Below are positions 20,249-28,292 of a stretch of DNA of 36,107 bases, one piece after another. Position numbers and translations under genes: made by a program. Origin of the DNA: Gammaproteobacteria bacterium (lineage in GTDB: Bacteria > Pseudomonadota > Gammaproteobacteria > Pseudomonadales > Azotimanducaceae); assembly GCA_026708185.1 (NCBI GenBank), contig JAPOVK010000060.1, forward strand, positions 1 to 36,107, read 5' to 3'. Positions within the stretch are counted from its first letter, which is position 1; each line of letters opens with the position of its first letter. The notes below the pieces were generated by a model. It did no database searches, was not told where the DNA came from, and worked only from the letters and a program-made list of their open reading frames with translations.

Positions 20249-21517
20249 TCAGCCGAGGCGCCGCAACGCCTCGCCGATCCGCTCGATTCCCTTGGCGATT
20301 TCGCGTTCGTCCACCGTGTAGGCGAAGCGAACGTGTTTACTGGCCCGAAATGCGCCGAAGTCGGTGCCCGGGGTGACCGCCACGCCGAACTCCTCGATCA
20401 GACGCTCGCAGAACGCCTCGCTGTCCCAACCCGTCGCGCCGATGTCCGCATAGGCATAGAAGGCGCCGGTCGGCCGCTGGGCAACCGGTAAGCCCAGACG
20501 GGCGAGACCGTCCAGAAGCATCTCGCGGCGGCGCGCGAAGATCCGGCGACGCTCCTCGTGGACCGCCATCGCCGGCGCCTGGAGGGCCGCCAGCGCCGCA
20601 TACTGCGCCACGCTCGGGGGCGCGATGTACAGATTCTGGGCGACGCGCTCGATTGCATCCATGGCGGACTCCGGTGCGACCAGCCAACCCAAGCGCCAAC
20701 CTGTCATTCCGAAGTACTTGGAGAAGCTGTTCACCACGAAAACGCCGTCGCCGACGGATAATGCCGACTCAAAGAGCAGGTCTTCCCCGGACAGACCATC
20801 TTCCACGTCGTAGACCAGACCGTTGTAGATCTCGTCGACGATCACGAAGCCGCGCTCGGTGACGAAGTCGCGTATGGCAACCAGGTCGGCGCGGCGCAGG
20901 ACGCTGCCCGTGGGGTTCGCCGGACTGCCGAGCAATACGCCCGTAGTGCGCGCCGTCCACGCGTCCTCAAGTGCCGCGCGGTCAAGCAGGAACCGTGTCG
21001 AAGCGGAGACCGGCACGCGGCGCGCCACGCCGCCAGCCGCCTGAATGAATACGTCGTTGCACGGATAACCGGGATCCGGCACGAGCACTTCGTCGCCCGG
21101 GTCGATGAGCACTTGTGCGAGCAGATTCAGGGCGCCGCTGGCGCCGGTAGTCACGGCCACCCGATTGGCCGCGACTCCGTAGCGTGCGGCGATGGCGGCC
21201 CGCAAGGCCGGCAAGCCCAGCGCTTGGGTGTATCCGGTCCGCCCCGCCGACAGCGCCTCGATCCCCGCGGCGACCACGGTCGGCGCGGTGGGAAAGTCGG
21301 GCTCACCCACCTCGAAGTGCACGACGTCGCGACCGGTCCGCTCGAGTTCGCGCGCCCGTTCGAGGATCTCGACGACCCGGAACGGCGCAATCCGGCCGAC
21401 CCGCGCCGAGAGCCGGGGAGCGCGAGGGGCCTGCCCCTCGCAAGGGACGGCCCGCCACGAAGCCCCGTTTTCGGCGGCCTCGGAAGCGTTGTTCGTCGCT
21501 CGTTTCTGTATGGCCAT
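20249..21517 (-). CDS. class I/II PLP-dependent aminotransferase
   Basis: This fold-type I aminotransferase has the PLP lysine in VNSFSKYFGMTGWRLGW, the cofactor aspartate and tyrosine in IVDEIYNGLVYD, and SPANPTGS in the binding loop. Relatives next to sfsA and dksA in gammaproteobacteria begin near LSARVGRIAPFRV. Here about 36 extra residues precede that point, part of them (VPCEGQAPRAPR) encoded by a palindromic repeat. The ATG at 21517 is used; a TTG at 21592 would add 25 residues. No ATG, GTG or TTG exists between 21517 and the family core, so the repeat seems to be translated. It is divergent from dksA and heads the minus-strand run to the CoA-transferase gene. The substrate is probably an amino acid but is not specified. 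Confidence 0.87.
   Translation of the reverse strand: MAIQKRATNNASEAAENGASWRAVPCEGQAPRAPRLSARVGRIAPFRVVEILERARELERTGRDVVHFEVGEPDFPTAPTVVAAGIEALSAGRTGYTQALGLPALRAAIAARYGVAANRVAVTTGASGALNLLAQVLIDPGDEVLVPDPGYPCNDVFIQAAGGVARRVPVSASTRFLLDRAALEDAWTARTTGVLLGSPANPTGSVLRRADLVAIRDFVTERGFVIVDEIYNGLVYDVEDGLSGEDLLFESALSVGDGVFVVNSFSKYFGMTGWRLGWLVAPESAMDAIERVAQNLYIAPPSVAQYAALAALQAPAMAVHEERRRIFARRREMLLDGLARLGLPVAQRPTGAFYAYADIGATGWDSEAFCERLIEEFGVAVTPGTDFGAFRASKHVRFAYTVDEREIAKGIERIGEALRRLG
21411..21445 (-). repeat. Palindromic repeat family A, copy in the aminotransferase N-terminus
   Basis: The minus strand reads CTTGCGAGGGGCAGG then CCCCTCGCGCTCCCCGGCT, a palindrome (GCGAGGGGC / GCCCCTCGC) followed by a conserved tail. 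The same sequence occurs at 25641-25677 and in tandem at 36005-36107. The tail GAGGGCTC is missing in this copy. It lies in the translated N-terminus of the aminotransferase. Confidence 0.8.
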
Positions 21518-21638
21518 TTGCAAGCGGTTTTGGTAGGTTACGCGCCCCGCCGAATCCGGCTCTCGTGCCGGAAGCATAGGCTTTATACGCAACGCTTGCG
21601 ACCGGCCGCCAACTCAAGAGAACGGGAGGTTCAAAGCA

Positions 21639-22121
21639 ATGTCCGCAAACGCGAATTCCGGCCAGGCACCGGGCCAAGCTCCCAATCGCGGCGCCGCGCC
21701 GGCGGATTCGCAGTTCGTCAACTTCACTCCGTATACGCCCGAGGACGGTGAGGATTACATGAGTGCCAGGCAGGTCGAGCACTTCCGCGGGATGCTCGAG
21801 TCATGGCGGCGCGAACTGATGGAGCAAGTCGACCGGACGGTCAACCATCTGCAGGACGAAGCGTCGAATTTCCCGGATCCGGTCGACCGTGCCACGCAGG
21901 AAGAGGAACTCGGAATCGAGCTGCGCACCCGTGACCGCGAACGACGGCTGATCCGCAAGATCACCGACACGCTGGCTCGGATCGACCGCGACGACTACGG
22001 CTACTGCGACACGTGCGGCGTCGAAATCGGCTTGCGCCGCCTCGAGGCGCGCCCCACGGCAACGCAATGCGTAGACTGCAAGGCGCTCGAGGAACTGCGC
22101 GAGCGGCAGCTTCGCGGCTAG
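21639..22121 (+). CDS. dksA: RNA polymerase-binding transcription factor DksA
   Basis: DksA binds the RNA polymerase secondary channel and, with ppGpp, lowers rRNA transcription and activates amino acid genes. The 160-residue protein has the coiled-coil tip motif DPVDRA and a C-terminal zinc finger CDTCGVEIGLRRLEARP...CVDCK with all four cysteines. An N-terminal extension of about 35 residues, rich in A, G, P and N, precedes the core. GGGAGG lies upstream of the ATG at 21639. It is divergent from the aminotransferase and upstream of gluQ, the usual gammaproteobacterial order. Its likely target, an rrn P1 promoter, is in this window. Confidence 0.97.
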   Translation: MSANANSGQAPGQAPNRGAAPADSQFVNFTPYTPEDGEDYMSARQVEHFRGMLESWRRELMEQVDRTVNHLQDEASNFPDPVDRATQEEELGIELRTRDRERRLIRKITDTLARIDRDDYGYCDTCGVEIGLRRLEARPTATQCVDCKALEELRERQLRG

Positions 22122-23047
22122 CCGCTTCGCCCAGGGGCGAAGCGGCCGAGAAGCGCCCTCGCACTTCTCCCACGAGGTTCCCCGGGACGCTTTACCGGGG
22201 CCGATTCGCGCCAACACCGTCCGGGCCGCTGCATCTCGGCTCGCTGCTCACCGCGGTCGCCTCGTGGCTAGACGCCCGGGCGCAAGGCGGCCACTGGGCG
22301 GTGCGCGTCGACGACCTCGACACACCGCGCGTCGCGCCGGGTGCCGAGTCCCGGATTCTCAGATCCCTCGAAGCGCACGGCCTCACCTGGGACGGGCCCG
22401 TGGTTCGACAAAGCCAGCACGTCGACCGCCACCGTGACGCGCTGGCAGAACTGGCTGAGTACTGCTACGCCTGCCGCTGCAGCCGCCGTGATCTGCGTGG
22501 CTCGACGACCTACCCTGGCACATGCCGACGCTTGAGCCTGCCTCGGCAAGGCAACGCCATACGCGTGCGCGTCCCGGTCGCGCCTATCGGGTTCGAAGAC
22601 CGCATCCAAGGCCCGCACAGCGAGAACCTCGCGACGACAACGGGCGACTTCGTCCTCTGGCGGCGGGACGGTTTCGCGTCCTACCAGCTTGCCGTCGTGA
22701 TCGACGACGACGCCATGGACATCAACACCGTGGTCCGCGGTGCGGACCTGCTCGACAATACGCCGCGACAACTCTACCTGCTGCAACGCCTCGGCCGGCC
22801 CGCACCCCACTACGCCCACGTTCCAGTCGTGGTCGAAGCGACGGGCGTCAAGCTCTCCAAGCACAATGCGGTCACGGCGATCGACGACCGCACTGCCCGC
22901 CACAACGTTGCGACCGTGCTCGGGCTATTGGGCTTCGACCCGCCCTGGGACCGGGTCGACGAGATGCTCGACTGGGCGCGGCGGCGCTGGGACATCGCTG
23001 CGGTGCCTTCAGAACCGGCCATTCCCGGTTTCACCGCCTTGGCATGA
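22067..23047 (+). CDS. gluQ: glutamyl-Q tRNA(Asp) synthetase
   Basis: This is a GluRS catalytic-domain paralogue that attaches glutamate to queuosine in tRNA-Asp. The core starts GRFAPTPSGPLHLGSL with the HIGH equivalent HLGS. It has the zinc ligands CRC, Y and C in CRCSRRDLRGSTTYPGTC, and the KMSKS equivalent KLSKH. There is no anticodon-binding domain, as expected. The start is a problem. Family members begin about 5-8 residues before GRFAP, and no ATG, GTG or TTG is found there. The nearest in-frame ATG (22067) lies inside dksA, overlaps it by 55 bp and would add some 40 residues encoded partly by the hairpin. The 3' end is secure; the true start may be a rare codon near 22175-22192. Confidence 0.88.
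   Translation: MRRLQGARGTARAAASRLAASPRGEAAEKRPRTSPTRFPGTLYRGRFAPTPSGPLHLGSLLTAVASWLDARAQGGHWAVRVDDLDTPRVAPGAESRILRSLEAHGLTWDGPVVRQSQHVDRHRDALAELAEYCYACRCSRRDLRGSTTYPGTCRRLSLPRQGNAIRVRVPVAPIGFEDRIQGPHSENLATTTGDFVLWRRDGFASYQLAVVIDDDAMDINTVVRGADLLDNTPRQLYLLQRLGRPAPHYAHVPVVVEATGVKLSKHNAVTAIDDRTARHNVATVLGLLGFDPPWDRVDEMLDWARRRWDIAAVPSEPAIPGFTALA
22122..22145 (+). terminator. Perfect hairpin after dksA
   Basis: CCGCTTCGCCC (22122-22132) and GGGCGAAGCGG (22135-22145) form a perfect 11-bp stem with a 2-nt spacer, starting at the base after the dksA stop. No T-run follows. It may be an attenuating or protecting hairpin, or it may lie inside the gluQ frame if gluQ starts within dksA. Confidence 0.5.
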
Positions 23048-23079
23048 GTGCCACCAGACAGATCAGTTAGACTCCAACG

Positions 23080-24426
23080 ATGATGCGCGTCCTCGTCCTG
23101 GAGCGTAACGCCGCCAAACGGCAGCGACTGCGTGGCTTGCTCCAAGACAACGGCTTCGAGGTTCTCGAAGCCAAGGCCGCAGCCGGCGCGCGCCAAGCCC
23201 GCGGCAACCGCGTGCGGACCGTGCTGGCCGACACGCTCTTGCTCGCCGAGGACGACCTCATCGCGCTCGCCCATCCCGTGCCGGTGATACTGCTTGCCGA
23301 AGCACCGAGCGTCACCCAAGCGGTCGAGTGCATGCGCAAGGGCGCCAGCGACTACCTCGCCTGGCCAGGCGAACCGGAACGACTCGTCGCCGCGGTCACG
23401 GCCGCCACCTCCGGGTTCGCCAACGGGGTTGCCAGCGCCGACGACCTCTCCGCCTTCGTCGGTGGCTCGCCCCCCGTCCGGGAACTCAAGGAGCGCATAC
23501 ACGAGGCGGCCCGGGCCGGCGGGCCGGTCTTCCTGCAAGGGGAACCCGGCACCGGGAAGGAACTCGCGGCCCGCGCCCTGCACCATGCGAGCGACCGCCG
23601 CTACGCGCCGCTGATCGTCCTCAACTGCGCGACGACGGACGAAGCCTCGATCGAGCCAGCACTGTTCGGCTACGACGTGGCGCCCGCCGGCGAGGGCAAT
23701 AGCGGCGGACTGATCGGCGCTGCGCGCGACGGTACATTGCTGATCAAAGACATCGACCTCATGCCGATCGCCGCACAGACGCGATTGGTGCGACTTCTCG
23801 ACCACGGTGATGCGCCCGCGGACGGCTCTTCGGCTGAAGCGCAGGCCACGACGGAGGTCGACGTTCGGATCATGGCGACGTCGCACCAGGACCTGCGCCA
23901 ACTCACGGCCAACGGGCATTTCCTGGCCCACCTGCTCGAGGCGCTTGGCCAAACTACGCTGCACGTCCCGCCTCTGCGCGACCGGGGCGACGACGTCGTG
24001 CAGATCGCGCAGGCCGTCCTCGACCGGGCCACAGCCAAGCTCGGCAAGCCGGGCATCGGGTTCTCGGCGGCCGCCTTCGCGGCGCTGTGCAACCACCCGT
24101 GGCCCGGCAACATCCGGGAACTGAAAAACACCGTCGAACGCGTGGCAGGACTCTGCGATGCGCCCGCGATCGATACGGACCTGCTTCCGTTCGACTTGGG
24201 CGAAGGCGGCACCTCGGCCGAACCGGCACCGGAGACCACGGGCAGTCTCGAGGACTTTTTCGTGAGATTCGTGCTCGCAAACCAGGACCAGTACACCGAG
24301 ACCGAGCTCGCAAGCCAACTCGGCATCAGCCGCAAGAGCCTGTGGGAACGGCGCCAACGCCTGAACATCCCCCGGCGGCGAACCCGGAAACGGGGACCTA
24401 GGCGACCCGCGGCGGGTTTGCGATAG
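23080..24426 (+). CDS. degenerate NtrC/CbrB-type sigma-54 response regulator
   Basis: The 448-residue protein has the layout of an NtrC-family activator: receiver (1-115), AAA+ domain (about 125-350) and Fis-type helix-turn-helix (about 395-432, TELASQLGISRKSLWERRQRL). Walker A is intact (GEPGTGKE, 154-161). The sigma-54 contact loop GAFTGA is missing, with LFGYDVAPAGEGNSGG in its place. Walker B reads LLIKDID instead of LFLDEI. The arginine-finger segment FREDLYYRL is replaced by FLAHLLEAL. In the receiver the phospho-aspartate may be D51, but the acidic pair is E8/R9 and the lysine is W95. The position between gluQ and pcnB is that of cbrB in Pseudomonas, but no cbrA sensor gene is present. 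Sigma-54 activation looks unlikely; DNA binding may remain. Confidence 0.85.
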   Translation: MMRVLVLERNAAKRQRLRGLLQDNGFEVLEAKAAAGARQARGNRVRTVLADTLLLAEDDLIALAHPVPVILLAEAPSVTQAVECMRKGASDYLAWPGEPERLVAAVTAATSGFANGVASADDLSAFVGGSPPVRELKERIHEAARAGGPVFLQGEPGTGKELAARALHHASDRRYAPLIVLNCATTDEASIEPALFGYDVAPAGEGNSGGLIGAARDGTLLIKDIDLMPIAAQTRLVRLLDHGDAPADGSSAEAQATTEVDVRIMATSHQDLRQLTANGHFLAHLLEALGQTTLHVPPLRDRGDDVVQIAQAVLDRATAKLGKPGIGFSAAAFAALCNHPWPGNIRELKNTVERVAGLCDAPAIDTDLLPFDLGEGGTSAEPAPETTGSLEDFFVRFVLANQDQYTETELASQLGISRKSLWERRQRLNIPRRRTRKRGPRRPAAGLR

Positions 24427-24432
24427 CCCGCT

Positions 24433-24472
24433 AGCATTACCGAGCATTACCGGGCCTCACGACACTTGAGGC
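24433..24472. repeat. Short direct repeat and hairpin upstream of pcnB
   Basis: AGCATTACCG occurs twice in tandem (24433-24452). It is followed by a 6-bp stem GCCTCA/TGAGGC with a 7-nt loop (24454-24472). The structure could end the regulator transcript weakly. A TACAAT at 24484-24489 may be the -10 of pcnB. Confidence 0.4.
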
Positions 24473-24536
24473 TCGTTAACCGCTACAATCCGCCGCTGTC
24501 GGAAGCACCTGTGCCCGCTCAAAGCGCCCAAGTTCC

Positions 24537-25862
24537 TTGCCAACGCGGATCGACGACCCCCGCCTTGACCCCGCCCGGGTATCCCGCGCCGCGGTTGCCG
24601 TGATCGATGGTCTTCGCGACGCAGGCTTCGACGCTTACCTCGTCGGAGGTTGCGTACGCGACCTCCTGCTCGGGCGCACGCCTAAGGACTTCGACATCGC
24701 GAGCGACGCCACCCCGGAAGAGGTGCGCGAGGTTTTCCCACGCGTGCGCGTCGTGGGGCGCCGCTTCCGCATCGCCCATGTGCGCATGCGCCGGGAGATC
24801 ATCGAGGTCTCCACCTTCCGCCGCGCACTCGACGAAAGCGACGGACATCGGCCGGTGATGTCGAGCGAAGGTGTGATCCTGCGCGACAACGCCTACGGCG
24901 CCATCCACGAGGACGCCTTCCGTCGCGACTTCACGGCCAATGCGCTCTACTACGATCCGATCGGGCATGTCCTGCTCGACTACTGCGACGGGTTGAAGGA
25001 CATCGAAGAACGCACGCTGCGCGTCATCGGAGACCCCGAGACCCGGTTCCGCGAGGATCCCGTGCGGATTCTGCGTGCAGTCCGTTTCGCCGCCAAGCTC
25101 GACCTCACGCTGCACGACGAGACACTCCGCGCCATCGCGCCGACGCACGCCATGCTCGACGCCATCCCGCCCGCCCGCCTATTCGATGAATTCGGCAAGC
25201 TGTTCATGGGTGGCGCGGGCGAGCAGACCTTCAAGGCGCTGCAGCAACACGGCCTGATGTCGCACCTGGTGCCCTTAAGCGATGACGGGTGCGACCTCGC
25301 ACGACTGGCCCTGGCCAACACGGATCAACGGATCCGCGAGGGCAAGCCGGTGACACCCGGATTCCTGCTCGCCGCATTCTTGTGGTCCGAGTTCGCCCAT
25401 CGCACGGAAAGGGCCGTGCCTCGTCAGGCGACCGAGGAGCAACTCGACAGCGCTGCCATGGCGGTCCTCGCCGCGCAGCAGTCCACCTTGGCGATTCCGC
25501 GCCGGCACGTCTACTTCGTGCGCGAAGTTTGGCGATTGCAGCCCGCCCTAGCGCGGCGAACCGCGAAGAATGTGCCGCGAGTGCTGGCCCACCGGCGGTT
25601 TCGTGCCGCCTACGACTTCCTGCTGCTGCGCAGCGCGGTCGAGCCCTCAGCCGGGGAGCGCGAGGGGCCTGCCCCTCCTATCAGAGACCTACGCGAGCTT
25701 GCGGACTGGTGGACGGAGGCCCAAGAGCTCGATGCGGACGACCTCGTCCAACGGCTGCCCCGCGAACGTTCGCCGCGACGGCGACGACGGCGCTACTCGC
25801 GTGGCAACCGCCGCAAAGGCAACCCCATGGCGACCGCCAACGGGGCCGCCGCCGCACCATAG
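24537..25862 (+). CDS. pcnB: polynucleotide adenylyltransferase (poly(A) polymerase I)
   Basis: This class II nucleotidyltransferase adds 3' poly(A) tails that mark RNA for decay. The 441 residues show LVGGCVRDLLLGRTPKDFD (35-53) with the catalytic DxD, then RRFRIAHVRM, RRDFTANALYYDP and the neck RFREDPVRILRAVRF, which identifies the tRNA nucleotidyltransferase/PcnB family. The position before panB and panC, together with the basic C-terminal tail, favours PcnB. Near residues 369-381 the sequence EPSAGEREGPAP is encoded by a palindromic repeat (25641-25677), in frame. The start used is TTG at 24537; the reading frame supports an N-terminus close to it. The next gene begins 6 bp after the stop. 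Confidence 0.94.
   Translation: MPTRIDDPRLDPARVSRAAVAVIDGLRDAGFDAYLVGGCVRDLLLGRTPKDFDIASDATPEEVREVFPRVRVVGRRFRIAHVRMRREIIEVSTFRRALDESDGHRPVMSSEGVILRDNAYGAIHEDAFRRDFTANALYYDPIGHVLLDYCDGLKDIEERTLRVIGDPETRFREDPVRILRAVRFAAKLDLTLHDETLRAIAPTHAMLDAIPPARLFDEFGKLFMGGAGEQTFKALQQHGLMSHLVPLSDDGCDLARLALANTDQRIREGKPVTPGFLLAAFLWSEFAHRTERAVPRQATEEQLDSAAMAVLAAQQSTLAIPRRHVYFVREVWRLQPALARRTAKNVPRVLAHRRFRAAYDFLLLRSAVEPSAGEREGPAPPIRDLRELADWWTEAQELDADDLVQRLPRERSPRRRRRRYSRGNRRKGNPMATANGAAAAP
25641..25677 (-). repeat. Palindromic repeat family A, copy inside pcnB
   Basis: On the minus strand this reads GAGGGGCAGGCCCCTCGCG then CTCCCCGGCTGAGGGCTC, matching the tandem units at 36005-36107. It sits in the C-terminal third of pcnB without breaking the frame. 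Confidence 0.82.
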
Positions 25863-25868
25863 CGGACC

Positions 25869-26549
25869 GTGGCCGCCGCGCCAGGCGACACCGTCCGGAC
25901 CGGTCCGTTCGCGCCGAAGTTCATCGCGGTCGAAGGTCCCATCGGCGTAGGCAAAACGACGTTGGCACGCCGCTTGGCCGACACCTTCCGGCGCCCTGTC
26001 CTGCTTGAGCCTGCTGCCGAGAACCCTTTCCTGAACCGCTTCTACCGGGAGGGACGACGCTACGCGCTGCCGACCCAGCTCTTCTTCCTGCTCCATCGCG
26101 CCGACCAGATCGCCCGCCTACACGACGACGACCTGATCGGGCCGCTCTTGGTCGCCGACTTTCTCATCGAGAAGGACCGCCTGTTCGCCGAGGTCACGCT
26201 GGACGCCCATGAAATGACGCTCTACGAGCAGATCTACCGCACGCTCGACATCCGCCCGCCACGACCCGATCTGGTGATCTACCTACAAGCGCCCGTGTCG
26301 GTGTTGCTGGATCGGATCCGCCGCCGCGGGATCGGCTACGAGCAGAGGATCGCCACGGATTACCTCGCTTCCCTCAGCGATGCCTACGCCGAGTTCTTCC
26401 ACTTCTACGACACCGCACCGTTGTTGATCGTCAATGCCGCGGAGATCGACTTCGCACACAATGAGCGCCACTACGGCGCGCTGGTCGCGCAGATCGAGGC
26501 GATGGACAGCGTCCGCCAATACTTCAACCCGAACCCCACCTTGCTATGA
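25869..26549 (+). CDS. deoxynucleoside kinase (dAK/dGK-like)
   Basis: This 226-residue protein has the P-loop FIAVEGPIGVGKTT (18-31) and the deoxynucleoside kinase blocks LLEPAAENPFL, QLFFLLHRADQI, VADFLIEKDRLFA and IYLQAPVSVLLDRIRRRG. It would phosphorylate a deoxynucleoside with ATP for nucleotide salvage. In related gammaproteobacteria such a gene can follow folK in the pcnB-folK-panB stretch. Here it directly follows pcnB (6 bp) and no folK is present. The start is GTG at 25869. The panB ATG is 10 bp after its stop. Confidence 0.88.
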   Translation: MAAAPGDTVRTGPFAPKFIAVEGPIGVGKTTLARRLADTFRRPVLLEPAAENPFLNRFYREGRRYALPTQLFFLLHRADQIARLHDDDLIGPLLVADFLIEKDRLFAEVTLDAHEMTLYEQIYRTLDIRPPRPDLVIYLQAPVSVLLDRIRRRGIGYEQRIATDYLASLSDAYAEFFHFYDTAPLLIVNAAEIDFAHNERHYGALVAQIEAMDSVRQYFNPNPTLL

Positions 26550-26559
26550 TCGGGTCGCC

Positions 26560-27381
26560 ATGAGCGCCCAGGCCCGCAAATCCCCCGTCTCCCTGAATAC
26601 GCTGCGGCAGATGAAGCGACGGGGCGAGCACTTCGCCTCACTCACCGCCTACGACGCTTTGTTCGCCGAGTTGATCTCGTCCTCCGGCGTCGACGTGCTA
26701 CTCGTCGGCGATTCCCTGGGGATGGTGCTGCACGGCCATGACAGTACGCTGCCGGTGACCTTGGACGACATGGTCTACCACATGAACTGCGTGCGTCGCG
26801 GCAACAAGGGCGCCCTGATCATGGCGGACCTGCCGTTCATGAGCTACGCATCGGAGTCGCAGTCCCTGGAAAGCGCCGCGGCGCTCATGCGCGCCGGCGC
26901 CCACGTGGTGAAACTCGAGGGGGGCGCTTGGCTCGCCGAATCCACGCGGCTCTTGACCGAACGCGGGATTCCGGTCTGCGCCCACATGGGACTCACGCCA
27001 CAGTCCATCAACCGCATCGGCGGCTACCGGGTGCAGGGCCGCAATCCCGACCATGCCCAGACCATGATCGACGAAGCGCTGATCCTGCAGGACTCGGGAG
27101 CCTCCATCATCCTGCTCGAATGCGTACCCGTCGACCTCGGCCAGGAGATCAGCGAGAAGCTCGAAGTCTGCGTCATCGGCATCGGTGCGGGGCCGCACAC
27201 CGACGGCCAGATCATGGTGATGCACGACATGCTCGGACTGACGCCGTCGAGCATCCGCGTACCCAAGTTCGTCAAGAACTTCCTGCCGGAGAGCAAAGAC
27301 GGCATACCGGGGGCCTTTCGCGCCTATGCCGACGCCGTCAAAGCCGGCGCATTCCCCGCGCCGGAGCACTGCTTCACCTGA
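26560..27381 (+). CDS. panB: 3-methyl-2-oxobutanoate hydroxymethyltransferase
   Basis: PanB makes ketopantoate from alpha-ketoisovalerate and 5,10-methylene-tetrahydrofolate, the first step towards pantothenate. The 273-residue protein has the metal-binding blocks LLVGDSLGMVLHG and MADLPFMSY, the substrate-site VKLEGG, and LLECVP with the conserved glutamate. The ATG at 26560 is preferred because the family begins KSPVSLNTLRQMK; the frame upstream lies within the kinase gene. It is followed by panC after 12 bp. Confidence 0.96.
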   Translation: MSAQARKSPVSLNTLRQMKRRGEHFASLTAYDALFAELISSSGVDVLLVGDSLGMVLHGHDSTLPVTLDDMVYHMNCVRRGNKGALIMADLPFMSYASESQSLESAAALMRAGAHVVKLEGGAWLAESTRLLTERGIPVCAHMGLTPQSINRIGGYRVQGRNPDHAQTMIDEALILQDSGASIILLECVPVDLGQEISEKLEVCVIGIGAGPHTDGQIMVMHDMLGLTPSSIRVPKFVKNFLPESKDGIPGAFRAYADAVKAGAFPAPEHCFT

Positions 27382-27393
27382 CGGGCATATCCC

Positions 27394-28236
27394 ATGGAAG
27401 TTGCCCATCGGATCGTCGAAGTCCGCACTACGCTTGCCGGATTCGGCGGCCACGCTGTCGGCCTCGTGCCCACCATGGGCAACCTGCACGAGGGCCACCT
27501 GGAACTGGTCCGCACCTGTCGGCGGCAATGCGACGTCAGCGTGGTGTCCATCTTCGTCAACCCCACCCAGTTCGGTCCGGGCGAGGACTACGCCAACTAC
27601 CCGCGCACGCTCGACGACGACTTGGCGCGCCTCGACGAGGCGCAGGTGGACGTGGTCTTCAACCCGGATGTTCAAGAGATGTATCCCGCTGGTCAGGACG
27701 ACCACGTCGCGGTCACCGTGCCCGGCCTCGGCGATACGCTTTGCGGGGCGAGCCGTCCTGGGCACTTCGACGCCGTCGCCACGGTAGTCGCCAAGCTATT
27801 CAACATCGTCCAGCCCAAGCATGCCTTCTTCGGCGAGAAGGACTGGCAGCAACTCGCCGTGATCCGCGCCATGGCCCGCCAGCTCGACATGCCCATCGAC
27901 GTGGTCGGCGTGCCCACGGTCCGGGCCGAAAGCGGGCTTGCGCTGTCGAGCCGCAACAACTATCTCAGCGATGCGGAGCGTGACCGCGCGGCACTCCTCA
28001 ACGCGACGCTGGTGGATATCAAGCGGGCCATCTCGACCGGCAGTCAGCGATACAGCGAGCTAGAAAGCCAGGCCGCGACCTTGCTGACGGACGGCGGATT
28101 CGACGTCGACTACGTCGCCGTGCGGGATGCCCATAGACTGTGCGAACCCCACTCGGCATCGACCGATCTGCGTATCCTGGCCGCTGCCCGCCTTGGCCGC
28201 GCCCGCCTGATCGACAACGTCGGCGTCGACCGCTGA
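27394..28236 (+). CDS. panC: pantothenate synthetase
   Basis: PanC joins pantoate and beta-alanine with ATP to give pantothenate. The 280 residues carry VGLVPTMGNLHEGHLELV (22-39), with the HxGH nucleotide motif HEGH at 32-35. They also carry SIFVNPTQFGPGEDYANYPR, FFGEKDWQQL and the KMSKS-like ALSSRNNYL. The length is normal. It probably shares a transcript with pcnB, the kinase and panB. No panD for beta-alanine supply is in the window. Confidence 0.97.
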   Translation: MEVAHRIVEVRTTLAGFGGHAVGLVPTMGNLHEGHLELVRTCRRQCDVSVVSIFVNPTQFGPGEDYANYPRTLDDDLARLDEAQVDVVFNPDVQEMYPAGQDDHVAVTVPGLGDTLCGASRPGHFDAVATVVAKLFNIVQPKHAFFGEKDWQQLAVIRAMARQLDMPIDVVGVPTVRAESGLALSSRNNYLSDAERDRAALLNATLVDIKRAISTGSQRYSELESQAATLLTDGGFDVDYVAVRDAHRLCEPHSASTDLRILAAARLGRARLIDNVGVDR

Positions 28237-28292
28237 TGGCGCGGCGTGCGCAGACGTTCCCGTCCGCATCGACAGCTCGCTAGACGCAACGC

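Noticed and set aside
22810-24447. 545-residue open frame on the minus strand opposite gluQ and the regulator gene
   Set aside because: The plus-strand genes have clear motifs; the antisense frame is open only because of high GC codon positions.
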